A stretch of DNA of 64,000 bases from Rhizobium sp. PDO1-076 (GTDB taxonomy: Bacteria > Pseudomonadota > Alphaproteobacteria > Rhizobiales > Rhizobiaceae): the NCBI RefSeq assembly GCF_000247475.1, contig NZ_AHZC01000386.1, positions 42,723 through 106,722 of the forward strand, written 5' to 3'. Positions 10,103-19,726 of this stretch are shown piece by piece. The notes below the pieces were generated by a model, which was not told the origin of the DNA, made no database searches, and saw only the letters and a list, made by a program, of their open reading frames with translations. The position numbers and the translations under genes are program-made. The number at the start of each line of letters is the position of its first letter. The first letter of the stretch is position 1.

Positions 10103-11967
10103 GCCTGTTTCAGATCGCCTGCTCGCCGCAGATGAGCAATCAGAAGGGCCACCGCCGCTGGTGTCATGCCCTCAATGCGAGAGGCTTGTGCGATGTTCAA
10201 CGGCCGTAGGTGGGTGAGCTTTTGTCTCAGTTCATTCGAAAGACCGGGTAAATTCTCATAAGCGAAATCTGCTGGAATTGTTCGATCTTCTTCGGATCGT
10301 ATCGAGGCGACGTCATTCGCCTGGCGGGCGATATAGGTGCTGTATAGCGCATCAATTGCGACCAGCTTCGCCACCTTCCTGTCAATGTCCAACAGAGACG
10401 GCCAAACACGGCAGATATCGTCCCACTGAATCTCCGGATAGGACAGAATCTCCCTCGCGCTGCGCCGGCGCCCATCCTGATTGATATGCAATCCGGCACC
10501 CGCCATTTCTGTTGGCGATGCCGTCAACTCCGATAGTTTTTGATTGAGATCAGTCCGTGCCAACTCATAGTCGGCGAATTTGTTCGCGCGCTCGACACCG
10601 ACGCAGCCGAGCTGCACTCCAATTGACGTCAGACGCATGTCCGCATTGTCTGCACGAAGACTCAAGCGATATTCGGCGCGAGACGTAAACATTCGATATG
10701 GTTCAGCCACACCGCGTGACGTCAGGTCATCGATCATCACACCGATATAGGAGTTGGTGCGGCTAAAGCTTTGGCCTGTAGAGCCTGCTGCATGGAGAGC
10801 AGCATTGATCCCGGCGACCAGGCCCTGCGCGCCAGCTTCTTCGTACCCGGTCGTACCGTTGATCTGTCCGGCCAGATAGAGTCCCTTGGCCTTCTTGACG
10901 GATAGGCGCAAATCCAGTTGCTGCGGATCAACAAAATCATACTCGATCGCATAACCAGGCTGCAAAATGGCCACATCTTCCAACCCAGGAATGGAGCGAA
11001 TGAAAGCCTCTTGTACGTCCTCAGGCAATGAGGTTGAGATTCCGTTGGGATAAATGGTGTGGTCATCCAGGCCTTCCGGTTCAAGAAAGATCTGATGCCC
11101 ATCGCGGTCACCAAAGCGATTGATCTTGTCTTCAATTGACGGACAATAGCGCGGACCGACACCCTCGATTTGACCGGAATACATCGCAGACCGATGAATA
11201 TTCTCGCGAATGATCCTGTGCGTTTCAGTGACGGTCCTAGTGATGCCGCAACTGATCTGAGGAGTGGTAATGCGATCCGTCAGGAAAGAGAAGGGGATCG
11301 GATCACTGTCCGCATCCTGCATCTCAAGATCCGTCCAGTGGATCGTCCGTCCATCCAATCGAGCTGGCGTGCCCGTTTTCAACCGTCCCAATGTCAGGCC
11401 TAGCGCTTCCAGATCCTCGCTCAAACCGAGGGAAGGGGCTTCCCCAACGCGTCCGGCAGGGATCTTGCGGTCTCCGATATGAATCAAACCACGAAGAAAT
11501 GTGCCGCTGGTCAGAACGACGGCTCGTGCTGTGAGGTGCCGACCATCCTGCAGAACGACGCCATTAATTACGGTATCGTTACGAATAAAGCGATTTACGC
11601 CACCTTCGACAATCGTAAGCTTGGGGACTTCCGACAACATTGTCTGAACAGCCTCCCGGTACAGTTTGCGGTCAGCCTGTGTCCTCGGGCCCCAGACGGC
11701 GGGGCCTTTCTTACGATTGAGCATGCGAAACTGAATGCCGCCGACATCGGCGGCACGACCCATAATTCCATCAAGCGCATCTATTTCACGTACTAGGTGG
11801 CCCTTGCCCAAGCCTCCAATAGCAGGATTGCACGACATCGCACCGATCGTATCCCGGCGATGGGTGACGAGCGCCGTATTCGCACCCATTCGTGCGGCTG
11901 CGGCAGCGGCTTCGGTTCCGGCATGGCCGCCACCGACGACAATGACGTCAAAATTCAATTTTTCCAT
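10096..11967 (-). CDS. mnmG: tRNA uridine-5-carboxymethylaminomethyl modification enzyme MnmG (GidA)
   Basis: A 623-residue FAD-dependent protein that works with MnmE to modify the wobble uridine of certain tRNAs. The dinucleotide-binding motif [12 protein letters not shown] is at residues 10-21, and [19 protein letters not shown] is the long-form GidA signature. The C-terminal helical domain that contacts MnmE and tRNA ([21 protein letters not shown]) is intact. It follows mnmE with a 39-base gap containing a parS-like site and overlaps rsmG. Confidence 0.98.
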   Translation of the reverse strand: MEKLNFDVIVVGGGHAGTEAAAAAARMGANTALVTHRRDTIGAMSCNPAIGGLGKGHLVREIDALDGIMGRAADVGGIQFRMLNRKKGPAVWGPRTQADRKLYREAVQTMLSEVPKLTIVEGGVNRFIRNDTVINGVVLQDGRHLTARAVVLTSGTFLRGLIHIGDRKIPAGRVGEAPSLGLSEDLEALGLTLGRLKTGTPARLDGRTIHWTDLEMQDADSDPIPFSFLTDRITTPQISCGITRTVTETHRIIRENIHRSAMYSGQIEGVGPRYCPSIEDKINRFGDRDGHQIFLEPEGLDDHTIYPNGISTSLPEDVQEAFIRSIPGLEDVAILQPGYAIEYDFVDPQQLDLRLSVKKAKGLYLAGQINGTTGYEEAGAQGLVAGINAALHAAGSTGQSFSRTNSYIGVMIDDLTSRGVAEPYRMFTSRAEYRLSLRADNADMRLTSIGVQLGCVGVERANKFADYELARTDLNQKLSELTASPTEMAGAGLHINQDGRRRSAREILSYPEIQWDDICRVWPSLLDIDRKVAKLVAIDALYSTYIARQANDVASIRSEEDRTIPADFAYENLPGLSNELRQKLTHLRPLNIAQASRIEGMTPAAVALLIAHLRRAGDLKQAC

Positions 11968-11993
11968 GGCTTTAGTCCGAATAAAGGGCCGGC

Positions 11994-12009
11994 TGTTTCA
12001 CGTGAATCA
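11994..12009. other. parS: parS-like ParB-binding site B, overlapping a GANTC
   Basis: TGTTTCACGTGAATCA, 15 of 16 to parS. Read on the other strand it is TGATTCACGTGAAACA, identical to site C near aroE. The one departure from consensus creates GAATC at 12004-12008 and also supplies the TGA stop codon of mnmE (12009-12007). Confidence 0.88.
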
Positions 12010-13341
12010 CTTGCCGACGCAAAACTCCGAGAAAATCTTGCCAAGAAGCGTTTCGGTATCGATTCGACCGGTAACGCGTGCCAAGTCATCGGAGCCCAGC
12101 CGAAGTGACTCGGCCCTGATCTCCAGCGGATGAGCGGTCAGGTTCAGAGCATCCATGAGATGCAGCTTCGCACTCGACAGCAGTTGTGCATGCCGCAATC
12201 GGCTGGGAATTGCAAGACTATTCACTTGAACGCGGTCTTGCAATTCCGTCAGCAGGCGTGATCGAAGTTCAACCAACCCGGATCCGGTCTCCGTGGAAAG
12301 CACCAGATCTACAGATCGGATCGTTCCCGAATCGATCTGTAGAAGATCATTTTTCGTACCGATTTTAAGCACATGCGGATTGGATATCTCTACGATAGCT
12401 TCATTTGCGCTCAGGTCGACGAGATGAAGCACCAGATCGGCATCATCGATCGACAATAGCGCTCGGCGGATGCCCTCCCGTTCCACCGGCTCATCGGTCT
12501 CCCGCAATCCTGCCGTGTCGTAGAGATGAACTTTATACCCCGAAAGATCCAGTTCGCAGTGCAGTATATCGCGGGTCGTTCCGGCGAAATGGGTGACAAT
12601 TGCAACATCCCTACTCACCAAAGCGTTGAGAAGGCTTGATTTTCCTGAATTCGGCCGACCAGCAATAACAACCTTGAATCCGTCGCGGATGATCTCGCCT
12701 GACTTCAACTGTCCCAGCACCTGATCGAGCTCACGGATCAATGTTTCGATCTCACTCCACACCTGATCCGAGACCGCACCGGGAATATCGCCTTCGTCAC
12801 TAAAATCGAGTTCGGCTTCAATCATCGCTCGACAAAAGACCAGCCGTTCGCGCCAACCTTCATAGATCGAAGACAGGTGGCCGTTGCTTTGTTCTGTTGC
12901 AAGCCGGCGCTGCATCTCGGTCTCGGCCGCGAGCAAGTCAGCCAAACCCTCGATCTCGACGAGATCCATTTTGCCATTCTCAAACGCCCGGCGGGAAAAC
13001 TCGCCGGCTTCCGCCAAACGGCAACCGGAGAATCCGGCTAATGATTTCAACGTCGCTGCGACAAGTGCTGGCCCACCATGCAGATGCAATTCCACACAGT
13101 CTTCGCCGGTAAAGGAATTGGGGCCTGGAAACACGATGACCAAACCCTGATCGAGCATGGATCCGTCTGTGTCACGGATAGTCCGCAGAGCGGCTGTCCT
13201 GGGCACCGGCAAGGCACCAACCATGCTGGCCGCGACGGGGCAGGCAAGCGGTCCGCTTAACCGCACCACAGCCACGCCGGCCGGAAGGCCGCCTGAGGCC
13301 AAGGCAAATATCGTATCACGGGATGCGGTCATGCAGATCAT
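12007..13341 (-). CDS. mnmE: tRNA modification GTPase MnmE (TrmE)
   Basis: A 444-residue GTPase that forms a complex with MnmG for wobble-uridine modification. The N-terminal tetrahydrofolate-binding domain, the G domain with GRPNSGKSS (about 228-236) and DTAGLRE (about 275-281), and the C-terminal CVGK, whose cysteine is family-invariant, are all visible. The start could also be the ATG at 13332 (MTASRDT), which better matches relatives; neither has a clear ribosome site. It lies 45 bases downstream of rho, separated by the rho terminator. Confidence 0.96.
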   Translation of the reverse strand: MICMTASRDTIFALASGGLPAGVAVVRLSGPLACPVAASMVGALPVPRTAALRTIRDTDGSMLDQGLVIVFPGPNSFTGEDCVELHLHGGPALVAATLKSLAGFSGCRLAEAGEFSRRAFENGKMDLVEIEGLADLLAAETEMQRRLATEQSNGHLSSIYEGWRERLVFCRAMIEAELDFSDEGDIPGAVSDQVWSEIETLIRELDQVLGQLKSGEIIRDGFKVVIAGRPNSGKSSLLNALVSRDVAIVTHFAGTTRDILHCELDLSGYKVHLYDTAGLRETDEPVEREGIRRALLSIDDADLVLHLVDLSANEAIVEISNPHVLKIGTKNDLLQIDSGTIRSVDLVLSTETGSGLVELRSRLLTELQDRVQVNSLAIPSRLRHAQLLSSAKLHLMDALNLTAHPLEIRAESLRLGSDDLARVTGRIDTETLLGKIFSEFCVGK

Positions 13342-13357
13342 CTGCCTGGGGCGGAAC

Positions 13358-13380
13358 GAAAAACCGGCCCGAAGGCCGGT
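13358..13380 (-). terminator. Rho-independent terminator after rho
   Basis: On the minus strand ACCGGCC-TTCG-GGCCGGT is followed directly by TTTTT. The seven-base-pair GC stem is closed by a TTCG tetraloop and starts seven bases after the rho stop codon. Confidence 0.85.
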
Positions 13381-13386
13381 CTCTGG

Positions 13387-14652
13387 TCAGGTGTTCATCG
13401 AGTCGAAGAAGTCGCCATTGTTCTTCGTCTGCTTGAGCTTGTCGATGAGGAACTCGATTGCGTCCGTCGTGCCCATGGGCGCCAGGATACGACGCAGGAC
13501 AAAGATCTTCTGCAGGTCCTGGCGCGGTACCAGCAGGTCTTCCTTACGCGTACCGGACTTGAGGATGTCCATCGACGGGAAGATGCGCTTGTCAGCTACC
13601 TTGCGATCGAGCACGATTTCAGAGTTGCCCGTACCCTTGAACTCTTCGAAGATGACTTCGTCCATGCGGCTCCCGGTATCGATCAGGGCCGTCGCGATGA
13701 TCGTCAGCGAACCGCCTTCTTCGATGTTACGTGCAGCACCGAAGAAACGCTTCGGTCGCTGCAAGGCATTCGCATCCACACCACCGGTCAGCACCTTGCC
13801 GGAAGACGGCACAACGGTGTTGTAAGCGCGACCGAGGCGGGTGATCGAATCAAGCAGGATGACCACGTCGCGGCCGTGCTCGACAAGCCGCTTGGCCTTC
13901 TCGATGACCATTTCAGCCACCTGGACGTGACGGACCGCCGGTTCGTCGAAGGTCGAAGAGACGACTTCGCCCTTCACGGAACGCTGCATGTCGGTCACTT
14001 CTTCCGGACGTTCGTCGATCAGAAGAACGATCAGGTAACATTCCGGATGGTTTGCGGTGATCGAGTGGGCAATGTTCTGCAGCAGAACCGTCTTACCGGT
14101 ACGCGGCGGGGCGACGATCAGACCGCGCTGACCCTTGCCGAGTGGTGCCACCAGATCGATGACACGGGCCGACAGATCCTTCGTCGTCGGAATATCCAGT
14201 TCCATCTTGAAGCGCTCGTTCGGATAGAGCGGCGTCAGATTGTCGAAGTGAACCTTGTGGCGGATCTTTTCCGGATCTTCGAAATTGATCGTGTTGACCT
14301 TCAGCAGCGCGAAGTAGCGCTCGCCTTCCTTGGGTCCACGGATTGGTCCCTCGACGGTATCGCCCGTCTTCAGCGAGAACCGGCGGATCTGCGACGGCGA
14401 AATGTAGATGTCGTCCGGGCCCGGCAGATAGTTGGCGTTTGCAGAACGCAGGAAACCGAAACCGTCCTGCAGAACTTCAACGACGCCTTCGCCGATGATC
14501 TCGACATCCTGGCTCGCCAGCATCTTCAGGATCGCAAACATCAACTCCTGCTTGCGCATGGTGCTTGCGTTTTCGACTTCGAGCGATTCGGCGAAAGTCA
14601 GCAGATCGGTTGGCGATTTGCTTTTAAGTTCTTGTAGCTTCATTTCAGCCAT
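13387..14652 (-). CDS. rho: transcription termination factor Rho
   Basis: A 421-residue RNA-dependent hexameric ATPase. The N-terminal RNA-binding fold contains DGFGFLRS, the P-loop is APPRTGKT (181-188), and the Q- and R-loop region follows ([15 protein letters not shown]). The length is standard for alphaproteobacterial Rho, without the long inserts of high-GC Gram-positives. The ATG at 14652 (MAEMK) matches relatives, although no good ribosome site precedes it. About 195 gene-free bases lie upstream, probably holding its leader and promoter; Rho often autoregulates through its leader. Confidence 0.98.
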   Translation of the reverse strand: MAEMKLQELKSKSPTDLLTFAESLEVENASTMRKQELMFAILKMLASQDVEIIGEGVVEVLQDGFGFLRSANANYLPGPDDIYISPSQIRRFSLKTGDTVEGPIRGPKEGERYFALLKVNTINFEDPEKIRHKVHFDNLTPLYPNERFKMELDIPTTKDLSARVIDLVAPLGKGQRGLIVAPPRTGKTVLLQNIAHSITANHPECYLIVLLIDERPEEVTDMQRSVKGEVVSSTFDEPAVRHVQVAEMVIEKAKRLVEHGRDVVILLDSITRLGRAYNTVVPSSGKVLTGGVDANALQRPKRFFGAARNIEEGGSLTIIATALIDTGSRMDEVIFEEFKGTGNSEIVLDRKVADKRIFPSMDILKSGTRKEDLLVPRQDLQKIFVLRRILAPMGTTDAIEFLIDKLKQTKNNGDFFDSMNT

Positions 14653-14847
14653 GAAGAGGGACCACGTCAGGTTTTTATTTTATGGGGAACGGCGAGCTGA
14701 TGGAATTCGGTGCGATCGCGAAGTGCCGCAAATGACTGAATGTTACGCAAGCCTAAAAGATGAGATGTCGCGAAAATAGCGAGTCAGCGATTTCACCGCA
14801 AGCGAAAACCGGCACTTGTAAAAATAAAGCGCAAAACAGCGTTTCGA

Positions 14848-15387
14848 TCAGAATGGTTTGACGACGACGAAAATCACGATGGCAATCATCAGCACGGTCG
14901 GCACTTCGTTCATCAGACGCCAATGACGCGCATTTCCAACGTAAACTCCGCGGCCAAAGGAGCGAACGGCTTTCGAGAAATAGCCATGCACGCCGGAGAG
15001 GGCCACAACGCAGGCAAGCTTTGCATGCAGCCAGCCGCCCTGAAATCCATAGACCGACCAGGCAAGATAGAGGCCGAGCACCCAGCTGACGATCATCGCC
15101 GGGTTCATGATCACCCCCATCAGCCGGCTTTCCATCACAGCAAATGTGCGCGCCTGATCCGAATCCGCCTCACAGTCCCCATGGTAGATGAAAAGCCGCG
15201 GCAGGTAGAGCAAGCCCGCCATCCATGAGATCACAGCGATCACATGCAAGGCCTTGATCCAGAGATAGGCTTCATCCGCACCGAATATCACAATCGAAAG
15301 ACCGATCGCCACAAAGAAGGCGAGAGCACCGGCAGCCTTGCCGGCAGCCCTGCGACCCGGATTGCGATCGGTCTGCTTTTCCATCAT
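14848..15387 (-). CDS. hemJ: protoporphyrinogen oxidase HemJ (UPF0093 membrane protein)
   Basis: A 179-residue integral membrane protein with about four hydrophobic segments. The HemJ signature is ALHVIAVISWMAGLLYLPRL, with the essential histidine at the start and conserved arginine at the end, plus LGLYL and WLHAKLA. HemJ oxidises protoporphyrinogen IX in bacteria lacking HemG or HemY, the penultimate phase of haem synthesis. It begins just after the hemE stop codon, so hemE-hemJ is a haem operon. Two consecutive ATGs (15387 and 15384) could serve as start, downstream of GGTGAG. Confidence 0.92.
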   Translation of the reverse strand: MMEKQTDRNPGRRAAGKAAGALAFFVAIGLSIVIFGADEAYLWIKALHVIAVISWMAGLLYLPRLFIYHGDCEADSDQARTFAVMESRLMGVIMNPAMIVSWVLGLYLAWSVYGFQGGWLHAKLACVVALSGVHGYFSKAVRSFGRGVYVGNARHWRLMNEVPTVLMIAIVIFVVVKPF

Positions 15388-15388
15388 C

Positions 15389-16426
15389 TCACCCGTTCCG
15401 GCGCACCTGGTTGACCAGGTCCGTCACGTGGTCGGGATTTGCCTGCGGCGTAATTCCATGCCCGAGATTGAAGATCAGCGGTCCATTGCCCAGCGCCTGA
15501 AGAATGGCATCGATGCCCTCGGTCAATGCGGCACCACCAGCCACGACCCGCATCGGATCGAGGTTACCCTGAACCGGGCCCTCCTTCTGCAGATCGACGG
15601 CAAAGCTCAACGGCACCGACCAGTCCAGACCAATCGCATCTGCGCCCGTCTTTTGCCGATACGTTGTCAGCAGAACGCCGGCACCCTTGGCAAAGGCGAT
15701 GATCTTGGCGGAGGGACGGCGCGCCTTCACCGAGCCTATGATGCGGGCAACCGGTGCAACACAGAACTTCTCGAACTCTGCCTCCCCCAGGACACCCGCC
15801 CAGGAATCGAAGATCTGCACGGCATCGGCTCCTGCATCCATCTGGGCCACCAGGTAATCGGCAGACACGTCCGCCAGAAAATCCAGAAGCCTGAGGAAAG
15901 CGTCGGGATGCTGGTAGGCGAACAGGCGGGCAGGGGCCTGGTCGGGAGTTCCGTGACCGGCGATCATATAGGTCGCCACCGTCCAGGGCGCGCCACAGAA
16001 GCCGAGCAGTGTGGTTTCCTGAGGCAGTTCCTGGCGTAGCTTGCTGACAGTCTGCATAACGGGCTTCAAGTGATCGAGAACCCTGTCCGCGACCAGACCG
16101 TCAATGCCATCGGCGTCGATCGGATCCATCTGCGGTCCATGTCCTTCGGTGAAGCGGACATTGCGCTTCAGGGCATCGGGAATCACCAGAATGTCTGAAA
16201 ACAGAATGGCCGCATCGAACGCGTACCGGCGAATCGGCTGAAGGGTCACCTCGGTCGCCAGTTCTGGCGAATAACAGAGATCAAGGAAACTACCGGCCTG
16301 CTGACGCGTTTGGCGATATTCGGGAAGATATCGCCCTGCCTGTCTCATAAGCCAGATCGGCGGAGGCGAGACCGTTTTTCCATTCAACACATCCAGGACT
16401 TTACGGTTCGGAGCACTCAAGGCCAA
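15389..16426 (-). CDS. hemE: uroporphyrinogen decarboxylase
   Basis: A 345-residue enzyme that converts uroporphyrinogen III to coproporphyrinogen III in haem synthesis. The signature [16 protein letters not shown] is at residues 22-37 and [14 protein letters not shown] lies near the middle. In Caulobacter and in rhizobia the chromosomal origin lies beside hemE, which supports the origin call for the gene-free segment immediately upstream. Confidence 0.98.
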   Translation of the reverse strand: MALSAPNRKVLDVLNGKTVSPPPIWLMRQAGRYLPEYRQTRQQAGSFLDLCYSPELATEVTLQPIRRYAFDAAILFSDILVIPDALKRNVRFTEGHGPQMDPIDADGIDGLVADRVLDHLKPVMQTVSKLRQELPQETTLLGFCGAPWTVATYMIAGHGTPDQAPARLFAYQHPDAFLRLLDFLADVSADYLVAQMDAGADAVQIFDSWAGVLGEAEFEKFCVAPVARIIGSVKARRPSAKIIAFAKGAGVLLTTYRQKTGADAIGLDWSVPLSFAVDLQKEGPVQGNLDPMRVVAGGAALTEGIDAILQALGNGPLIFNLGHGITPQANPDHVTDLVNQVRRNG

Positions 16427-16641
16427 GGCCCTTTCAAAAAAGAAAAGATATATAGAGTCTTCTTCTATTTCTAAGAGTCGGTGGGTATCAAGGATTAAAG
16501 CCGCTCCACCGGTCTTGCCTGCCTAGGGGCCTTGCCGGAAGATGACGGAAGAGATTGACTTGGAGAAAACGAGGTTCTGGGGAAAACCTAAAATTAACCC
16601 GTAGAGTCAGCTAGTTAGAGTAGTCGATGAAAGGCGCCGTT

Positions 16642-16654
16642 CTGTGGATAAATC
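16642..16654 (-). other. DnaA box 1 (first copy of 13-base repeat)
   Basis: CTGTGGATAAATC contains TGTGGATAA, the exact reverse complement of the strong DnaA box TTATCCACA. The identical 13 bases recur at 16731. Confidence 0.8.
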
Positions 16655-16730
16655 CAGACGGTCGCACAGGACCTGCGACTTCTTAACACAATCCACAGCC
16701 CCTCTTTTCGGCAAGCCCCGGTACCGTGGA

Positions 16731-16743
16731 CTGTGGATAAATC
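16731..16743 (-). other. DnaA box 2 (second copy of 13-base repeat)
   Basis: CTGTGGATAAATC again, same orientation, 89 bases from the first copy (about 8.5 helical turns). Contains the perfect box TGTGGATAA at 16732-16740. Confidence 0.8.
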
Positions 16744-16799
16744 GGCACTTTTCCCCTTGCCTTGCCGCTGTCCCGACCGCTAGCTGTGTTTATCCCGGA

Positions 16800-16808
16800 T
16801 TATCAACA
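16800..16808 (+). other. weaker DnaA box, opposite orientation
   Basis: TTATCAACA differs from TTATCCACA at one base. It lies 17 bases before the ppsR start codon, so DnaA bound here could also affect ppsR. Confidence 0.45.
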
Positions 16809-16824
16809 GGCGACGGAGAACATC

Positions 16825-17646
16825 GTGGAGAACCGGAAAAACTTCTTCCATCTCCACCTGATTTCTGACTCAACTGGGGAGACTCTGATCTCGGCGGGCC
16901 GCGCTGCTGCCGCCCAGTTTCGTGGATCGAATGCAATCGAGCATGTCTATCCGCTGATCCGCAGCAAGAAGCAGATCAACTCGCTGATCGAGGCGATCGA
17001 TCGCGAACCCGGCATTGTCCTCTATACCATTGTCGATGCGGATCTTGCGGCGCTGATAGAGACGAGTTGCCACGAGCTTGGATTGCCCTGCGTCAATGTT
17101 CTGGCCCCGATCATCGAGAAGTTCCAGACCTATCTCGGTGCACCCTCGCGGGGCAGGGTAGGGGCGCAGCATGTCCTGAATGCGGAATATTTTGCCCGTA
17201 TCGAAGCACTCAACTTCACCATGGATCATGATGACGGCCAGGCGCCAGAGGACTATGACGAGGCTGATGTCGTGATCATCGGCATCAGCCGGACCTCCAA
17301 GACGCCGACAAGCATCTATCTCGCAAACCGTGGCATCAAGACCGCGAACATTCCGATTGTCCCGGGTGCCGCGTTGCCGGACAGTCTGCTTGCAGCAACC
17401 CGCCCCTTGATTGTCGGCCTGATCGCCACATCCGACCGCATCTCCCAGGTTCGGGAAAACCGCATTCTGGGAACGACCGCGGGATATGACCGCAGCGACT
17501 ATGTCGATCGCGCCTCGATAACCGAAGAGTTGAAATATGCCCGCGCACTGTGTGCGCGCAACAATTGGCCGATCATCGACGTCACCCGCCGGTCGATCGA
17601 GGAAACAGCCGCCGCAATCGTTGCCCTGCGACCCAAGCTACGTTAA
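16825..17646 (+). CDS. ppsR: pyruvate, phosphate dikinase/PEP synthase regulatory protein (kinase/pyrophosphorylase, DUF299)
   Basis: A 273-residue bifunctional regulator that, in characterised relatives, phosphorylates with ADP and dephosphorylates with phosphate a threonine of PEP synthase or pyruvate phosphate dikinase. The N-terminus has [10 protein letters not shown] and the P-loop-like [18 protein letters not shown] is near residue 152. I chose the GTG at 16825: GGAG stands six bases upstream, the length becomes the family norm, and the protein begins at the conserved [10 protein letters not shown]. An upstream ATG at 16762 would run through the DnaA-box region. It is the first gene to the right of the candidate origin. 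Confidence 0.93.
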   Translation: MENRKNFFHLHLISDSTGETLISAGRAAAAQFRGSNAIEHVYPLIRSKKQINSLIEAIDREPGIVLYTIVDADLAALIETSCHELGLPCVNVLAPIIEKFQTYLGAPSRGRVGAQHVLNAEYFARIEALNFTMDHDDGQAPEDYDEADVVIIGISRTSKTPTSIYLANRGIKTANIPIVPGAALPDSLLAATRPLIVGLIATSDRISQVRENRILGTTAGYDRSDYVDRASITEELKYARALCARNNWPIIDVTRRSIEETAAAIVALRPKLR

Positions 17647-17678
17647 GCGAATCGAGCCATATTGCACGGGATGTCGCC

Positions 17679-18278
17679 ATGCCTGAACACCTGATCCTTG
17701 CCTCCGGCAGCCAAGCCCGGCGTGAGTTGCTCCGCAATGCCGGATTGGCCTTTGACGCAGAACCGGCACGGGTCGATGAACGTGCAATCGAGAATGGCCT
17801 GCCCGCCGAAATGCGAACGCCGCAATGCATCGCCGAGCAGCTTGCCATTGCCAAGGCGAGGGACGTATCCGTTCGACATCCTGGAACGATCGTCATCGGC
17901 TGCGACCAGACCATGTCACTGGGCGACCAGTTGTTTCACAAGGCGCCGGATCGCGCCCAAGCCTATGCCACGCTGAAAACCTTGTGTGGGCAAACACACC
18001 ATCTCAACAGCGCGGTGTGTCTGGTCCGCGACGGCGACGTTCTCTGGTCCCATGTCGGGGTCGCCAGAATGTCCATGCGCGATTTCACCCCCAGTTTTCT
18101 GGATCAGTATCTTGACCGGAATCTCGTCCGCATTCTTGGCAGTGTTGGTTGCTATCAATTGGAGGGTGAGGGAATCCAGCTATTCGATGCCGTCGATGGC
18201 GACTATTTTACCATCCTGGGGCTGCCGATCTTACCCCTTCTCGCCGCACTGCGTACACTGGGCATTAACCATGCATGA
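17679..18278 (+). CDS. maf: Maf-family nucleotide pyrophosphatase
   Basis: A 199-residue Maf/YceF-type house-cleaning NTP pyrophosphatase. The motif [14 protein letters not shown] at the N-terminus and [10 protein letters not shown] in the middle are the family's substrate and metal motifs. Maf proteins hydrolyse dTTP/UTP or 7-methyl-GTP; the subtype cannot be decided by eye. Its TGA stop is the first three bases of parS-like site C, and the last eight bases overlap the aroE start. Confidence 0.9.
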   Translation: MPEHLILASGSQARRELLRNAGLAFDAEPARVDERAIENGLPAEMRTPQCIAEQLAIAKARDVSVRHPGTIVIGCDQTMSLGDQLFHKAPDRAQAYATLKTLCGQTHHLNSAVCLVRDGDVLWSHVGVARMSMRDFTPSFLDQYLDRNLVRILGSVGCYQLEGEGIQLFDAVDGDYFTILGLPILPLLAALRTLGINHA

Positions 18279-19128
18279 TTCACGTGAAACACTTTCGCCG
18301 CGTGCCTTTGTTGCCGGCTATCCAATAAAGCATTCCCGCTCGCCGCTCATTCACAATTACTGGCTGAAGCAATTCGCCCTGGTGGGAAGCTATGAGAAAG
18401 TCGAAGTCGCCCCGGCAGATTTCACAGATTTCATTCGGCTGTTGAAAACAGAGGATATGTATCGCGGCGGCAATACCACCATCCCGCACAAGGAAGAGGC
18501 ATTTCGTCTGGCAGACTGGCCCGACGAGATCAGCGAGGAACTGGGTGCCGCAAACACCTTATGGATGGAAGAGGGAGCGTTATACGCGACAAACACCGAT
18601 GGCTTCGGTTTTACCGCGAACCTCGATTCGAACCATTCCGGATGGGACAGGGCCAAGATCGCTGTGGTTCTCGGTGCAGGCGGTGCGAGCCGCGCGATCG
18701 TTCAAGCGTTGCGTGACCGCGGCCTGGCTGAAATTCATATCGTAAACCGATCTGTCGCGCGTGCGCGGGAATTGGCCGATCGCTTCGGCCGGCCGCTCCA
18801 GGCACATGGTCTCGAGGCCTTGCCGGAATTGATGCAGGGCGCGGGCCTTTTCGTGAATACCAGTTCACTTGGCATGGATGGGAATCCGGCTCCCGATCTT
18901 CCATTTTTCGGCATGCGAAGCGATGCGCTGGTGGCAGATATTGTCTACGTACCCCTCAAGACGCCTTTTATGCGCCAGGCAGAGAGCGTTGGATTGGCGA
19001 CAGTGGACGGTCTCGGTATGCTGCTGCATCAGGCTGTGCCCGGTTTCGAGAAATGGTTTGGTCGTCGTCCCGTTGTCACCCAGGAATTGCGCGACATCAT
19101 TCTCGCCGATATCGGAGCCCCCGCATGA
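18271..19128 (+). CDS. aroE: shikimate dehydrogenase
   Basis: A 285-residue NADPH-dependent enzyme converting 3-dehydroshikimate to shikimate in aromatic amino-acid synthesis. The shikimate-binding motif [12 protein letters not shown], the catalytic-lysine region [10 protein letters not shown], and the nucleotide-binding [12 protein letters not shown] are clear. The ATG at 18271 lies within the end of maf, out of frame. The first codons contain a parS-like site. The last bases form ATGA with the coaE start, so maf-aroE-coaE-dnaQ is a tightly coupled operon. Confidence 0.96.
   Translation: MHDSRETLSPRAFVAGYPIKHSRSPLIHNYWLKQFALVGSYEKVEVAPADFTDFIRLLKTEDMYRGGNTTIPHKEEAFRLADWPDEISEELGAANTLWMEEGALYATNTDGFGFTANLDSNHSGWDRAKIAVVLGAGGASRAIVQALRDRGLAEIHIVNRSVARARELADRFGRPLQAHGLEALPELMQGAGLFVNTSSLGMDGNPAPDLPFFGMRSDALVADIVYVPLKTPFMRQAESVGLATVDGLGMLLHQAVPGFEKWFGRRPVVTQELRDIILADIGAPA
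18276..18291. other. parS: parS-like ParB-binding site C, overlapping a GANTC
   Basis: TGATTCACGTGAAACA, 15 of 16 to parS and identical to the reverse complement of site B. The variant base creates GATTC (18277-18281) and forms the maf stop codon TGA. It is 1.5 kb to the right of the candidate origin. Confidence 0.88.
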
Positions 19129-19724
19129 TCGTGATTGGGTTGACCGGATCGATCGGTATGGGGAAATCCACGACAGCGCGGCTGTTTGCCGATGAGGGAA
19201 TTCCCGTCAATGACGCCGATCAGGTCGTGCATGACCTCTATGCCGACGCCGCAGTTTCGCCGCTTGGCATCGAGTTTCCAGACGCGGTCGTCAATGGAGT
19301 GGTGGACCGTGAGATACTCGCTCGGACTCTGGCTAAGAATCCGGATAAGTTTAAGACCCTTGAGGCTATCATCCATCCGCTTGTCAGGGATCGCGAGCGT
19401 GCGTTTGTCGAAGCGCACCGTGCCCGGGGCACGGAAATTGTCCTGCTGGATATTCCGCTGCTGTTTGAGGTCGGAGCCCAGGACCACGTCGATGTGATCG
19501 TTGTCGTTTCCTGCAGCGAGGAAATTCAGCGCCAGCGTGTCATGGCCCGGCCGGGGATGACGGAGGAAAAGTTCGCGCTCATTTCGACCCGCCAGATGCC
19601 AGATGACGAAAAGCGGCGACGGGCTGATTTTGTCGTCGAGACGTCGCATGGCATTGACAGCGCGCGCGCCCAGGTGAAAACCATCCTGCAACAACTCAGA
19701 CAGCGTCGACCGGAGATGCATTGA
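19125..19724 (+). CDS. coaE: dephospho-CoA kinase
   Basis: A 199-residue kinase for the last step of coenzyme A synthesis. The P-loop [12 protein letters not shown] is at residues 5-16, [11 protein letters not shown] follows, and [11 protein letters not shown] and [11 protein letters not shown] are in their usual places. It overlaps aroE by four bases (ATGA) and ends just before dnaQ. The pathway's first enzyme, coaA, is about 38 kb away in this same window. Confidence 0.95.
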   Translation: MIVIGLTGSIGMGKSTTARLFADEGIPVNDADQVVHDLYADAAVSPLGIEFPDAVVNGVVDREILARTLAKNPDKFKTLEAIIHPLVRDRERAFVEAHRARGTEIVLLDIPLLFEVGAQDHVDVIVVVSCSEEIQRQRVMARPGMTEEKFALISTRQMPDDEKRRRADFVVETSHGIDSARAQVKTILQQLRQRRPEMH

Positions 19725-19726
19725 CC

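Larger units (their letters stand above)
16427..16824. other. oriC: candidate chromosomal replication origin (hemE-ppsR intergenic region)
   Basis: This is one of the two longest gene-free segments in the window and separates divergent hemE and ppsR. It holds two perfect DnaA boxes (16643-16651, 16732-16740), a third 8-of-9 match (16800-16808), an AT-rich tract at 16436-16480 that could unwind, and three GAGTC sites (16455, 16475, 16604). TTAAC half-sites at 16594 and 16683 might bind CtrA but do not form the full spaced motif. Location beside hemE agrees with known alphaproteobacterial origins. The segment must also carry the hemE and ppsR promoters. Confidence 0.75.

Noticed and set aside
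16689..16697. CAATCCACA as a further DnaA box
   Set aside because: Only seven of nine bases match, with both mismatches in the first two positions; weaker than the three boxes listed.
16762..16824. Longer ppsR starting at the upstream ATG
   Set aside because: Adds 21 poorly conserved residues across the DnaA-box segment; the GTG at 16825 has a good ribosome site and gives the family's normal length.
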